Below, in pieces: positions 8,301 through 16,406 of a stretch of 64,000 nt of DNA (within the stretch, counting starts at the first letter, position 1; every line of letters starts with the position of its first letter). Source of the stretch: PNNG01 sp964577055. GTDB lineage: Bacteria > Bacteroidota > Bacteroidia > UBA7662. Under the pieces are notes generated by a model, which made no database searches, had not been told where the DNA came from, and worked only from the letters and a program-made list of their open reading frames with translations. The position numbers and the translations under genes are program-made. The stretch is taken from positions 9,639 to 73,638 of the forward strand of contig CAZNWC010000013.1 in the NCBI GenBank assembly GCA_964577055.1, given 5' to 3'.

Positions 8301-11052
8301 TGGTTTGTTTACCTCTTGGCAGCGTTTGGGCAATGTGAACGATCCGGAAGGCATCAACTGGTACAATGGTACTTCGGGTGTTATTGGCGGTGTGACGGGG
8401 CCGGTTTGGAACGGCCAATCGGGCAATTATGTTGAACACACTTTGGAATTGCCATCGGTATTCAATTACCGTTTGGGCAGAGGGGTGCGCTTCCGCATTG
8501 AATTCCAAAGCAGTGCCATCGGTTTGAATGAAGGTGTAGTAATTGACAACTGGGAAATTTTGCCTCCGCCTCCACGCGAAATTGGTTTGACAGCCATTTT
8601 GGGTCCAGTTCAATGTCCCGATAGTTTGAAAGCTATTGATACCATTCGGGTGGCAATCCGCAACTATGGTGGAGATACCCTCTACCAAGTGCCTTTCAAC
8701 TTCAACTTCAATGGTGGCCCCGATTTCCTGACCAATGATTTCATTTACCAGGATACGATTCCGCCAGCAGCAACACGCATCGTTACGCTTCCTGGATTTG
8801 CTTCGCCTCAACCCGCTGCGAACTATACCTTGCGTGTGTACACCAAACTGTCGAGCGATGCACGAACCTCAAACGATACGCTGGAGCGTTGTGTAAAAAC
8901 CATACCGCCGGTAGATCTTTTGGTCACCCAATCGATTGTGCCTCCATCGGCCATTTGTTATCCAAGTGGTCCACGTCAGATGCGATTTGTGGTGCGCAAC
9001 ATTGGTCATACGGCTACTACCACCTTTACTGCAGGATTCCAGTTGGATTCGTTGCCACCAGTTACCCAAACGTTCAACAGGGTAATTGCGCCCAATGCAT
9101 TCGATACTTTGACGATTACGGTGCCTGCGAACATCCCCAATGGCAACAGCAATTTGAAATTGTTTGTAAATGCTACCAATGATCCTGTACGTCCGAACGA
9201 TACTTTGCGCCTCACGGTGTTTGGCCGATTGCCGGTATTAATCACGCATACCAATAATTTCGAGGCGGCCAACTCTCTCCAGTATTGTGTTTTCTCGAAT
9301 GTAAATGCATTGGTAGATGTGGTTGACAACCGTACGCCGCGTTCGAACAACCAGAGCGATAAGGTGTTGTTCATGGGTACTTTTGCTTCGGGAACTACCT
9401 TCAATGCCACCGTACCTGCCAATCCTTGGGTAGACACATGGAATGGCCCATGGTTGTCGCGTGTGGCTTTCCCGGTTGAAACCGAGGGCCGCGACAGTAT
9501 CCGCATCCGTTTCCGCATTTTGCAATTGGCAGGTGGCTCAAATGCTGGTGAACGCATTTCGCTCTTCAGGGTCGTGGCCAATGGACGTCAGATTGGACCA
9601 ACCCTACAGCCAACAGCTGCAACGCCTGCCAACAACCCATATGTGCAATTCGATTTGCGTTTGGATACGGTTTATACACCGGGTCAGCCTTTGCTCATCG
9701 AATTCCAAAGCAAGTGCCGATACACTGCTTTGGCCACCGGTCCGAACCGGAATGGCAACTACATCGACGATATTGTGATTTACAATTCGATGCAGCATGG
9801 CGTGGAAGTATTGGATGTGACTTATTCACCTCCTTTCCCAAGCCAAACCACTCCAGTTACCGTAACTGCGCGGATCCGCAACGTGGGCAATACGGTGTTG
9901 AATACCGTACAAGCTAACCTTGAAATCAATGGTAGCGTTATTCAAACGACCAATGCGCCTTTGAACTTGCCTTTCATGGCCGATTCGGCGTATAGCTTTA
10001 CCACTACTTTCAATCCGCTGCTTGGGCCAAACGATGTATGTGTATTTACTGCGCAACCGAATGGACAGCAGGATGGCTATGTGTTCGACGATACCTTGTG
10101 CACCGAAGCCACGGGCTTCCCTGTAATCAGTGCTTTCCCATATTGCAATGATTTTGAAGGGGCACAGCCGGCATGGTTGACACGAAATCCAGTGACTTTG
10201 CGGAACCAAGGCAATAACTTTGTTTTTGGTACGCCGCAAAAGGGCTTCATCAATGGGGCTGCAAGCGGTACAAATGCCTGGTACATCGGTCCCGACAGTT
10301 TATATGGCGCTTACGATTCATCGGCGGTGTACACGCCTATTTTTGAGGTAAACCAAGGGGAGTGTTACCAAATCAGCTTCAAAACCAAATACCTGACAGA
10401 TTTCTGGGATCTCGATAAAACAAGTTTGGATACAGCGCTCTGGGGTGATGGTGCTACATTGGAGTATTCAACCGATGGCGGTAACAACTTCACCAATTTT
10501 GGCAGGTTAGATACGGTGGCTTTTGAATGGTACAATGGTGTTATCCAAGGACTTCGTCAGTTTACCAGTACGCCAGTTTCATTGGGATATGGTTGGGGTG
10601 CGCAAAGTGATTCGATGTGGATGACCATGCGTCAGGTATTCAATACCACCACCAATAACCTTGTGCTCTTCCGTTTCCGATTTGCTTCGGATGATGCGTT
10701 TCATGGAGAGGGATTTGCCTTTGATGATTTCTGTTTCGAGCTGATCCCTGGTCCTTGCGGATTGGTGAATGTGGAAGAAGAAAGCCTGAACGGTTTTGTA
10801 CTCAAGCAAAACTATCCGAATCCATTCAGTGGAAGTACGACCATCGATTACATTCTGCCTGGCAGTGGCGATGTGAAAGTAAGCGTGCGCGATTTGTTGG
10901 GCCGCCAGGTATTCCAGGCGAACCAGGGTTTGCAGCATGAAGGCGACCATAGTATACAGGTTGATTTACAAAACATGGAAGCGGGTGTTTACTTCTACAC
11001 TGTTAGCTTCAACGGCATGGAACAAACGCGTAAAATGATCCTCAGTAAATAA
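5335..11052 (+). CDS. Giant secreted multidomain protein with T9SS C-terminal sorting domain
   Basis: This 1905-residue protein starts with a signal peptide (LFLLFFGLFWGAVVIAQ). The body alternates two kinds of module. Jelly-roll modules resemble choice-of-anchor J/MAM domains and recur as NFD or FE...W...ISTDGGNTW, near residues 30-220, 560-760, 900-1080 and 1600-1800. CARDB-like beta-sandwiches contain repeated VRIRNVGNT-type or VRNIGHT-type segments. The last 85 residues are a type A sorting domain (KQNYPNPFSGSTTIDY, GRQVFQANQGL, EAGVYFYTV, RKMILSK), so export by T9SS and surface attachment or release is expected. No catalytic motif was recognised; a surface or adhesive role is inference. 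A terminator lies 20 nt after the stop. Confidence 0.88.
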   Translation: MRKRLFLLFFGLFWGAVVIAQPTNLPPGVSIKFFTSFENPNPFDSVNSVGTPGWVADPTYRFPAGAGQALRGRYDQNTVNTLTTLPFSTVGQFKVWLDFAHICKIEFLDSAVLQISTDGGNTWQALTGQSCRYLGQSADFRNNGRFSHFSYPAEWLPSNLNAVPTQGWWKNERFDLSAVASNQADVRIRFRMRDNNNNGMGLPAPGGYGWLLDSVMVTTAFSEVIPPLINHTPLSGLQFNIRQNISALVSDSLGCDSTGVSDVWVFYTVNSSALDSAQMTRQGLTNTWSFLLDTNRVQDGDTVRYFLRARDSSPLLNTKYAPTNGGPGGGVYTYLASFFPTMTHTPITGRQFSPGPFVINANVSDASGIDSAILNYRINNGAWLQRKMPFVSGTLYRDTIFTIDGDTVDYYLDAVDSSARRFRRQLPDTAASWRFIASGSPDVEWPSTSAQCDVYLGAIFNLGPFNVGVRALDGSGIDTVYLYYRVNSGALDSVGMVRNNAAGAFCNWVGTIPAASDSDTISYYVRAIDASQRNNFTISPDTVNLRQFVALGGIRFPFTDNFDASDVWRGWVATGSLSSPVLTPGGWLRGAPAKSTINSARSAPNAWMPGPLNGNYPNNAWYILESPVFDFSTAQNATLSFWQWRDINNGGANPSPGIPGTGDGFWIEYTTQVNATVPTWIKLGNAQPTDTNQINWYNRTNISGLQGALNGAWDGNNSGWERSVRRLIEPAFQGANGAASVRFRFVFRSNASVQANGVAIDDFSIVLPLQRDLSVTTIASNANNTPISTANNNYQVIAGDPVVVYARLRNLGLQNIDTIIPVVVEVGTYKDTTYLNPGLIQPNAFSGLALRLDTIPVAPDRWFTVKVYSIWAPDEDRANDTLMVDMYGVPQVPVPSNDNFDGVDNWLPIASGTSPILWERGVPTGSQLNAAVSPPNVWGTVLSGATPTSTTSYLLSPLFDFNNAVNTTLKFRMNRRLGTAGAVRISFADGLFTSWQRLGNVNDPEGINWYNGTSGVIGGVTGPVWNGQSGNYVEHTLELPSVFNYRLGRGVRFRIEFQSSAIGLNEGVVIDNWEILPPPPREIGLTAILGPVQCPDSLKAIDTIRVAIRNYGGDTLYQVPFNFNFNGGPDFLTNDFIYQDTIPPAATRIVTLPGFASPQPAANYTLRVYTKLSSDARTSNDTLERCVKTIPPVDLLVTQSIVPPSAICYPSGPRQMRFVVRNIGHTATTTFTAGFQLDSLPPVTQTFNRVIAPNAFDTLTITVPANIPNGNSNLKLFVNATNDPVRPNDTLRLTVFGRLPVLITHTNNFEAANSLQYCVFSNVNALVDVVDNRTPRSNNQSDKVLFMGTFASGTTFNATVPANPWVDTWNGPWLSRVAFPVETEGRDSIRIRFRILQLAGGSNAGERISLFRVVANGRQIGPTLQPTAATPANNPYVQFDLRLDTVYTPGQPLLIEFQSKCRYTALATGPNRNGNYIDDIVIYNSMQHGVEVLDVTYSPPFPSQTTPVTVTARIRNVGNTVLNTVQANLEINGSVIQTTNAPLNLPFMADSAYSFTTTFNPLLGPNDVCVFTAQPNGQQDGYVFDDTLCTEATGFPVISAFPYCNDFEGAQPAWLTRNPVTLRNQGNNFVFGTPQKGFINGAASGTNAWYIGPDSLYGAYDSSAVYTPIFEVNQGECYQISFKTKYLTDFWDLDKTSLDTALWGDGATLEYSTDGGNNFTNFGRLDTVAFEWYNGVIQGLRQFTSTPVSLGYGWGAQSDSMWMTMRQVFNTTTNNLVLFRFRFASDDAFHGEGFAFDDFCFELIPGPCGLVNVEEESLNGFVLKQNYPNPFSGSTTIDYILPGSGDVKVSVRDLLGRQVFQANQGLQHEGDHSIQVDLQNMEAGVYFYTVSFNGMEQTRKMILSK

Positions 11053-11071
11053 AATTCTAAAGCACAGAAAG

Positions 11072-11096
11072 AAAGGGGCTTCGGCCCCTTTTTTTT
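11072..11096 (+). terminator. Rho-independent terminator after the giant T9SS gene
   Basis: An 8-bp stem AAAGGGGC/GCCCCTTT with a stable TTCG tetraloop is followed by a T run, 20 nt after the stop codon. Confidence 0.9.
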
Positions 11097-11109
11097 GTGA
11101 TTGGTTTCG

Positions 11110-11136
11110 TTGATTCGTTTTACTTTTCTATATTTG
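11110..11136 (+). promoter_or_regulatory. Bacteroidota-type promoter of rpmE2
   Basis: A -7 element TATATTTG lies at 11129-11136 with a TTG at 11110-11112 in the -33 position, 48 nt upstream of rpmE2. It follows the TAnnTTTG consensus of the phylum. Confidence 0.65.
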
Positions 11137-11184
11137 CAATCCGTTTGGAAGCATGGCCAAAACCATGCGTAAATAAAGAAAGTT

Positions 11185-11433
11185 ATGAAACAAGGTATCC
11201 ATCCCGAAAACTACCGTGTGGTTGTATTCAAAGACATGTCGAACGAATACACCTTTTTGGGCAAATCAACTGCAGAAACACGTGAAACCATCAAATGGGA
11301 AGATGGCAATGAATATCCCCTCATCAAATTGGATATTTCGTATAAGTCACACCCATTCTACACCGGTAAGCAGGTGTTGGTAGATACAGCGGGTCGCGTT
11401 GACAAGTTCAATCAGCGTTACAAGCGCAAGTAA
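11185..11433 (+). CDS. rpmE2: 50S ribosomal protein L31 type B
   Basis: This 82-residue ribosomal protein is the type B form of bL31, which sits on the large subunit and bridges to the small-subunit head. The start MKQGIHPENYRVVVF, the central KLDISYKSHPFYTGKQ and the end DKFNQRYKRK are diagnostic. It lacks the zinc-binding cysteines of type A L31, so it is the zinc-independent form. It stands alone between two terminators with its own promoter, and is therefore monocistronic. A purine-rich AAGAAAG lies just before the ATG. Confidence 0.96.
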   Translation: MKQGIHPENYRVVVFKDMSNEYTFLGKSTAETRETIKWEDGNEYPLIKLDISYKSHPFYTGKQVLVDTAGRVDKFNQRYKRK

Positions 11434-11449
11434 GGGTATACGCATACAC

Positions 11450-11480
11450 AAGCCTCACCATTGGTGGGGCTTTTTTTTTG
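11450..11480 (+). terminator. Terminator after rpmE2
   Basis: The inverted repeat AGCCTCACC/GGTGGGGCT has a 3-nt loop and one U-G pair, and is followed by nine T residues. Confidence 0.9.
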
Positions 11481-11557
11481 CCTGCAGGCGTCGTCAATTT
11501 GCTGTGAAGTTTGAGAAGGGTTGGTGATTTACGGTAGTTGCCTTGTATTTTTGAAAG

Positions 11558-12862
11558 ATGAAAAAGTTCCTCCAGCTGCTGTTGCTTTTTGTGTATTTGG
11601 TTTTTGGCGCGGGCCATGTAAAAGCACAAGCGCTTGGTGAGGATACGGTGACAGTGATGACCTACAATTTGTTGTACTATGGGGCGAATACTTCTTTTTG
11701 CACCACGGGCAACAACAATCTGTTCACCAAAAACGGACACTTTCGTACCATCATCCAACATGTGCAACCAGATATTTTGGGTGTGCAAGAGATGAGCAGC
11801 AATGTAGGGACAACCTTGGGTTTTTTGAATGATGTACTCAATACCAATGGTGTTACGCGCTGGGCACGTGCCAACTTCATGAATACCACAACTTCCAATA
11901 TCATCTGCATTCTTTATTACGATGCCACTAAATTCGGTATCACCCGACAGCAGCCGATTGTGACTCCCTTGCGCGACATTGTTTATTACAGGTTGTACTA
12001 CAAGCAGATTCCGCCTGCTGGGGATACGGTATTTTTAAATGTGGCCGTCATGCACTTAAAGGCTGGTTCAACTGCTGGGGATGTGGCACAAAGGGGACAA
12101 GAAACGCAAGCTTTGATGAACTATCTCAACAGCCTGAATCTGCGTGAGAACCTGTTGGTAATGGGGGATTTTAATACCAATAGCAGCAGTGAGGTGGGGT
12201 ATGGAAACATGGTGGGACATACCAATCCCTACATCCGGTTGATTGACCCCGTCAATCGGCCTGGAAATTGGTTCAACACCGCTGCTTTTTCCGATTTGCA
12301 TACGCAGTCGCCACGGGTAACTGGCGATGATTGTAAGTCGGGCGGTGGTCTTGATGATCGTTACGACCAGATACTGATCAATGAATTTGTGCGCGCTGAT
12401 TCGGCGCGTGTACGGTATGTGCCTGGCAGTTATCGGGTGATTGGAAACGACGGGCAACGCTTCAATGGCAATTTAAATGTGCCAACCAACCAATCGGCGC
12501 CGGCAGCGGTGATCAGTGCTTTGTACGAAGCCGCCGATCATTTGCCTGTGGTTGTACGTTTGCGCATCAATGCCGGAGCTGGCAGCAGTGTGCGGAATGA
12601 TTTATCTGATTGGCTAGCGATTCGCGTAACTGGCATGGTAGGTGAGACACTCGAACTGCAAGGAGAATCGAATGCCGAACGGCTATTGGCCTATGAGCTG
12701 ATTGATTTGCACGGGAAGCGATTGCTGAGTGGTGCGTGGGAGTTGCATCCAGGGCGTTTCGCTTTGCGCTTGCCACTCGATGATGTATTGCCGGGTATGT
12801 ATCTGCTGCGTTTGCATACATCGAATGGACAACAACAGGTGTATCGTTTTATCAGGTATTAA
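11558..12862 (+). CDS. Secreted endonuclease/exonuclease/phosphatase-family protein with T9SS sorting domain
   Basis: This 434-residue protein has a signal peptide (LQLLLLFVYLVFGAGHVKAQ). The catalytic domain (residues 28-330) has EEP-superfamily motifs: VMTYNLLYYG at the start, GVQEMSS (metal-binding Glu), VAVMHLKAG, LVMGDFNTNSSSE (GDFN, catalytic Asp-Asn) and ADHLPVVVRL (terminal Asp-His). A C-terminal 80-residue sorting-domain-like segment ends in GQQQVYRFIRY, consistent with T9SS export. The substrate could be extracellular nucleic acid or a phosphodiester, and the sequence does not decide between them. A TAnnTTTG element (TATTTTTG, 11546-11553) ends only 4 nt before the ATG. The 3' end overlaps the convergent engB gene by 11 nt. 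Confidence 0.85.
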   Translation: MKKFLQLLLLFVYLVFGAGHVKAQALGEDTVTVMTYNLLYYGANTSFCTTGNNNLFTKNGHFRTIIQHVQPDILGVQEMSSNVGTTLGFLNDVLNTNGVTRWARANFMNTTTSNIICILYYDATKFGITRQQPIVTPLRDIVYYRLYYKQIPPAGDTVFLNVAVMHLKAGSTAGDVAQRGQETQALMNYLNSLNLRENLLVMGDFNTNSSSEVGYGNMVGHTNPYIRLIDPVNRPGNWFNTAAFSDLHTQSPRVTGDDCKSGGGLDDRYDQILINEFVRADSARVRYVPGSYRVIGNDGQRFNGNLNVPTNQSAPAAVISALYEAADHLPVVVRLRINAGAGSSVRNDLSDWLAIRVTGMVGETLELQGESNAERLLAYELIDLHGKRLLSGAWELHPGRFALRLPLDDVLPGMYLLRLHTSNGQQQVYRFIRY

Positions 12863-13466
12863 GTTCGGGTGGCACAAAATCCTTGTTGTGCTCGTGGATG
12901 AAGGCGAGGAGTTGATCGCGCCCTTGTACCGAAATGGCTGATGTTTGAAAGACGGGTGGTGCCTCGGTCCACCATTCCAACATCCGCTTTTTAAACATGG
13001 CGATGTGTTTTTGCACGCTTGACGCACCCAATTTGTCGGATTTGGTAAAAACCAGCACAAACGGAATTTCGAGTTCGCCCAACCAAACGGCAAAATCGAG
13101 ATCGGCTTTTTGGGGTTCGTGCCTGCTATCGATGAGTAGACAAACGCAAATAAGGTTTTCGCGTTTCTGGAAATAATGTTTGATCATTTTTTGCCATTCC
13201 TCGCGTGATTTTTTGGAGACTTTGGCATAGCCGTAGCCCGGCAAATCGACCAGGTACCAGCTTTTTTCAATGATAAAATGATTGACCGTTTGGGTTTTAC
13301 CCGGACTGGAAGATGTTTTTGCCAGGCTTTTGTGCTGGGTGAGCATGTTGATGAGGGACGACTTGCCCACATTGGAACGGCCGATAAAGGCGTATTCCGG
13401 TTTATTGGGCGTAGGCATGTCCTTTACCATTACGCTACTTTTCACAAAAGTGGCTTCGAGCTTCAT
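12852..13466 (-). CDS. engB: Ribosome biogenesis GTP-binding protein EngB (YihA/YsxC)
   Basis: This 204-residue TRAFAC GTPase is needed for late assembly of the 50S subunit. It has the P-loop GRSNVGKSSL, a switch-I threonine region (SSSPGKTQTVNHF, the family's PGKTQ signature), G3 as DLPGYGYAKV, G4 as TKSDK and G5-like TSAISVQG. The start at 13466 (MKLEATFVKSS) is preferred to an in-frame ATG 12 codons upstream, because a TACCTTTG promoter element sits between them and the family begins this way. It is divergent from ubiE and convergent with the nuclease gene. Confidence 0.95.
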   Translation of the reverse strand: MKLEATFVKSSVMVKDMPTPNKPEYAFIGRSNVGKSSLINMLTQHKSLAKTSSSPGKTQTVNHFIIEKSWYLVDLPGYGYAKVSKKSREEWQKMIKHYFQKRENLICVCLLIDSRHEPQKADLDFAVWLGELEIPFVLVFTKSDKLGASSVQKHIAMFKKRMLEWWTEAPPVFQTSAISVQGRDQLLAFIHEHNKDFVPPELNT

Positions 13467-13471
13467 GCCTG

Positions 13472-13479
13472 CAAAGGTA
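13472..13479 (-). promoter_or_regulatory. -7 element of engB
   Basis: TACCTTTG reads on the minus strand and ends 5 nt before the engB ATG at 13466. Transcription would start at or next to the start codon. Confidence 0.5.
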
Positions 13480-13520
13480 GGCTTTCGGTTCGGGCCAAAC
13501 AAAGGCGGCTTGCTATTGTC

Positions 13521-13528
13521 TATATTTG
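13521..13528 (+). promoter_or_regulatory. -7 element of the ubiE-porT-SDR operon
   Basis: TATATTTG lies 9 nt upstream of the chosen ubiE ATG (13538), so the 5' UTR would be very short. No convincing -33 TTTG was found at the ideal distance. Confidence 0.5.
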
Positions 13529-13537
13529 CAACAGATT

Positions 13538-14278
13538 ATGGGAACAGAAAAAGTGGTGAAGCCTTATCCAGGCAAGGATGGGGGCAAGAAGGAGCAGGTT
13601 GCTTCGATGTTCGACAATATTTCGGGCAATTACGATTTGTTAAATCGGGTTTTATCGCTTGGTATTGATACCATTTGGCGCCGGCAGGCCATCAATATGC
13701 TGCGTGCTGATAAGCCTCAGCGCATCTTGGACGTGGCGACCGGAACAGCTGACTTGGCCATTGAAGCCTTGCGGATACAGCCCAAAGAGGTGGTAGGTGT
13801 AGACATTTCGGCAGGTATGTTGGCACACGGCCAGGAAAAGCTCAATCGCCGGAAATTGCAAGACCGCATCAAATTGGTGCTGGGTGATTCGGAGGGTTTG
13901 CCCTTTTCTGACCGTTCTTTTGATGCCGTAACGGTGGCTTTTGGCGTACGGAATTTCGAAAATTTGCATCACGGATTGCGCGACATTCAGCGCGTATTGC
14001 GTCCGGGGGGTAAATTGGTGGTGTTAGAGTTTTCAAAACCAAGGGTATTTCCGGTAAAACAACTGTTCGCTTTTTACTCGCGCTTTATATTGCCAGCTAT
14101 CGGGAGGTTGATTTCGAAAGATCAGTCGGCCTACACCTATTTGCCCGAATCGGTGCAAGCATTTCCGGAGGGAAGTGACTTTTTAGCGCGGATGGAGGCA
14201 GCAGGGTTTGCAAATAATCGCGAGAAAAGACTAACTTTCGGCATATGTTCGATTTACGTTGGTCAAAAGCAGGCCTGA
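13538..14278 (+). CDS. ubiE: Demethylmenaquinone methyltransferase UbiE/MenG
   Basis: This 246-residue SAM-dependent methyltransferase converts demethylmenaquinone to menaquinone, the likely respiratory quinone of this organism. Class I methyltransferase motifs are present: MFDNISGNYDLLNRVLSLGID at the N-terminus is family-diagnostic, DVATGTADLAIEA is SAM motif I, DSEGLPFSDRSFDAVTVAFG is motif II and PGGKLVVLEFSKPR is motif III. The ATG at 13538 (MGTEKVV) is favoured over one four codons upstream by its position after the TATATTTG element. The 3' end overlaps the start of the porT-like gene by 34 nt. Confidence 0.95.
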   Translation: MGTEKVVKPYPGKDGGKKEQVASMFDNISGNYDLLNRVLSLGIDTIWRRQAINMLRADKPQRILDVATGTADLAIEALRIQPKEVVGVDISAGMLAHGQEKLNRRKLQDRIKLVLGDSEGLPFSDRSFDAVTVAFGVRNFENLHHGLRDIQRVLRPGGKLVVLEFSKPRVFPVKQLFAFYSRFILPAIGRLISKDQSAYTYLPESVQAFPEGSDFLARMEAAGFANNREKRLTFGICSIYVGQKQA

Positions 14279-14940
14279 TTGCCTGTATGCTGTTGCTTAC
14301 GGTGGTAGCCAAGGCACAGCGAAACAACCCATTTTACGACAAAAAGCCGCTGCATTATGGCTTTTTGGTGGGCTTGAACTCCAGCACTTTTCACATGCAT
14401 GTAGATGCATTTGATGCTGCACGGAACGATACCCTGCAATACATTGAGCCAGGCTGGGGCCCGGGTTTTCAGCTGGGCGTGATTGGTGATTTGCGTTTGA
14501 ATCATCACATGACCCTGCGTTTAACGCCTACCCTGATGTTTTCGCAACGCAATTTGTTGTATTCATTCGAAAATCCCTTGTACAACATCCGGCGTGCAGT
14601 ACAGGTAGCATCGGTTGATATTCCTTTGCTCATCAAGTGGCGCAGCGAGCGCATCAACAACTACCGCGTGTATTTGCTTACCGGAGCCAAATACGGCATC
14701 GACATGGCTTCGCAAGAGCGGGTGGTGGAAGATGTGGAGCGGGTGAAAACACTCCGTCATGATGTGGGCTATGAAATTGGACTGGGATTTGACTTCTATT
14801 TGCCCTATTTCAAATTTTCACCCGAAATCAAGTTTTCATCGGGATTGCGTAATATTTTGGTTCCCGAAAACCATGTATATGCCGCGCCAATCGAGGCTTT
14901 GCGCGCACGTACCATCATCATCTCTTTCAATTTCGAATAA
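14245..14940 (+). CDS. porT: PorT-like outer-membrane protein of the type IX secretion system
   Basis: This 231-residue protein has a signal peptide (LIACMLLLTVVAKAQ) and an outer-membrane beta-barrel body. Alternating strands include HYGFLVGLNSSTFHMHV, GPGFQLGVIGDLRLNHH and LRLTPTLMFSQRNLLYSF, ending TIIISFNFE with the terminal aromatic typical of barrel proteins. Length, features and its position directly after ubiE match the PorT family, which is needed for T9SS function. It starts inside the end of ubiE and its stop overlaps the next start as TAATG. The call agrees with the four T9SS cargo genes in this window. The alternative is a generic OmpW/PorT-fold barrel. Confidence 0.78.
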   Translation: MFDLRWSKAGLIACMLLLTVVAKAQRNNPFYDKKPLHYGFLVGLNSSTFHMHVDAFDAARNDTLQYIEPGWGPGFQLGVIGDLRLNHHMTLRLTPTLMFSQRNLLYSFENPLYNIRRAVQVASVDIPLLIKWRSERINNYRVYLLTGAKYGIDMASQERVVEDVERVKTLRHDVGYEIGLGFDFYLPYFKFSPEIKFSSGLRNILVPENHVYAAPIEALRARTIIISFNFE

Positions 14941-15701
14941 TGGCCGAGCTGGTACTGTTAACTGGTGCTACATCGGGCATTGGTCGTGCTACGGCATTGC
15001 TTTTGGCGAAGTCGGGCTACCGCCTTATCCTCACCGGCCGTCGGATTGAACGGCTGGAGGAGGTGGCAAATGCTTGCGCGGCTTTGGGAGCAACGGTAAA
15101 GACTTTGTGTTTTGATGTGCAAGATGCTGCGGCTACAGAAAGCCAGCTGGCTTCCTTGCCCGAAGCATGGACGAAAATCGACATCCTCATCAACAATGCT
15201 GGCTTGTCGCAAGGCTTGCAACCGGTACAGGAGGGGTTGTTTGACGACTGGGACACCATGCTCGATACAAATGTCAAAGGACTGCTCAGGATCAGTAAAT
15301 GGGCAAGCCAGCAGATGATTGCAGGTGGGGCTGGCGGTCACATCCTGCATGTGAGTTCCATTGCGGGCAAGGAGGTTTATGCCAATGGCAATGTGTATTG
15401 TGCCAGCAAACATGCGGTGGAGGCGATTGCGAAAAGCATGCGGTTGGAGTTGAATCCCTACGACATCAAGGTGAGCAGCATTGCGCCTGGCTTGGTAGAA
15501 ACCGAATTTTCAGAAGTTCGTTTCAAAGGCGATAAGGCGCGTGCAGCGCAGGTGTATGCCGGATATCAGCCGTTAACAGCCGAAGACATTGCAGAAGCCA
15601 TTTTGTTCATGCTCAACCGTCCGGCGCATGTTAATATTGCCGATTTGACCATTTTGCCCCGCGCGCAGGCAAGTGCTACTTTGGTGAAAAAGCAGCTTTA
15701 G
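14940..15701 (+). CDS. Short-chain dehydrogenase/reductase, YdfG-like
   Basis: This 253-residue classical SDR uses NAD(P)H in a Rossmann fold. Motifs are LLTGATSGIGRATALLLAKS (cofactor glycine motif), an Arg at LTGRR that suggests NADP(H), DILINNAGLSQG, the catalytic Ser in HVSSIAGK and YCASKHAVEAI (YxxxK). The closest functional group by eye is YdfG-type 3-hydroxy-acid or L-allo-threonine dehydrogenase, but the substrate is not shown. It is translationally coupled to porT (TAATG) and overlaps the convergent dcd gene by 4 nt. Confidence 0.88.
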   Translation: MAELVLLTGATSGIGRATALLLAKSGYRLILTGRRIERLEEVANACAALGATVKTLCFDVQDAAATESQLASLPEAWTKIDILINNAGLSQGLQPVQEGLFDDWDTMLDTNVKGLLRISKWASQQMIAGGAGGHILHVSSIAGKEVYANGNVYCASKHAVEAIAKSMRLELNPYDIKVSSIAPGLVETEFSEVRFKGDKARAAQVYAGYQPLTAEDIAEAILFMLNRPAHVNIADLTILPRAQASATLVKKQL

Positions 15702-16234
15702 AACTTATTTCGCCACATTTGCGAAGCCACGGGCTTCACAGTACGTACATTGTATTTGGCGTTTTTCTTGGTGTTGTACTTGTTGATGATTGCTCCCTCT
15801 ACACTGAAATAAATCAATTGTCCGATCGGCATGCCGGCATATACACGAACGGGCTGGGCACAAGAAATTTCGAGCGTCCAAGTGTTGCAAAAGCCCACAT
15901 CCCCTTTGCCCGCAGTGGCATGAATGTCGATACCCAGGCGGCCAACCGATGATTTGCCTTCCAAAAAGGGCACGTGTGCATGGGTTTCGGTGTATTCTTC
16001 GGTTACGCCGAGGTAGAGGGTGCCGGGTTGCAATACAAATCCTTCGTTGGGAATGATGATTTCTTCGATCGGATTATCGGCTTTGGCGTCGAGCACACGT
16101 TCTTTGTAAACAGCGAGGTATCTCCCGAGGTGAACGTCGTACGAATTGGTGCCGAGGTTTTCGATACGGAAGGGTTCAATGAGGATATTGCCTTTTTCGA
16201 TTTCTTCGAGAATGCGGCCGTCGGTTAGAATCAT
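15698..16234 (-). CDS. dcd: dCTP deaminase
   Basis: This 178-residue enzyme deaminates dCTP to dUTP, feeding thymidylate synthesis. It has ILTDGRILEEIEKGNI at the N-terminus, NSYDVHLGRYLAVY, the family core GKSSVGRLGIDIHATAGKGD (active-site Ser-Arg region) and GFCNTWTLEI with the catalytic glutamate. The start at 16234 (MILTDGR) fits family N-termini; an in-frame ATG 18 codons upstream would place non-homologous residues first. A TATTTTTG promoter element lies 19 nt upstream. Confidence 0.95.
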   Translation of the reverse strand: MILTDGRILEEIEKGNILIEPFRIENLGTNSYDVHLGRYLAVYKERVLDAKADNPIEEIIIPNEGFVLQPGTLYLGVTEEYTETHAHVPFLEGKSSVGRLGIDIHATAGKGDVGFCNTWTLEISCAQPVRVYAGMPIGQLIYFSVEGAIINKYNTKKNAKYNVRTVKPVASQMWRNKF

Positions 16235-16253
16235 CGGTGCTAGATTTGGCCTG

Positions 16254-16261
16254 CAAAAATA
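16254..16261 (-). promoter_or_regulatory. -7 element of dcd
   Basis: TATTTTTG on the minus strand lies 19 nt upstream of the dcd ATG and matches the TAnnTTTG consensus. Confidence 0.5.
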
Positions 16262-16406
16262 GGGCATAACTCCCAAACAAAAGGGCAATTTCGCTGGAAA
16301 ATGGAAAATGAGAAAAGATGCAGAATTATGTGCGTTTATGCCGTTTAAATGCGTATTTTCAACCCAAATGGCATGCGTGGGCTAGCCGTATTCCGAAAAT
16401 TGAAGC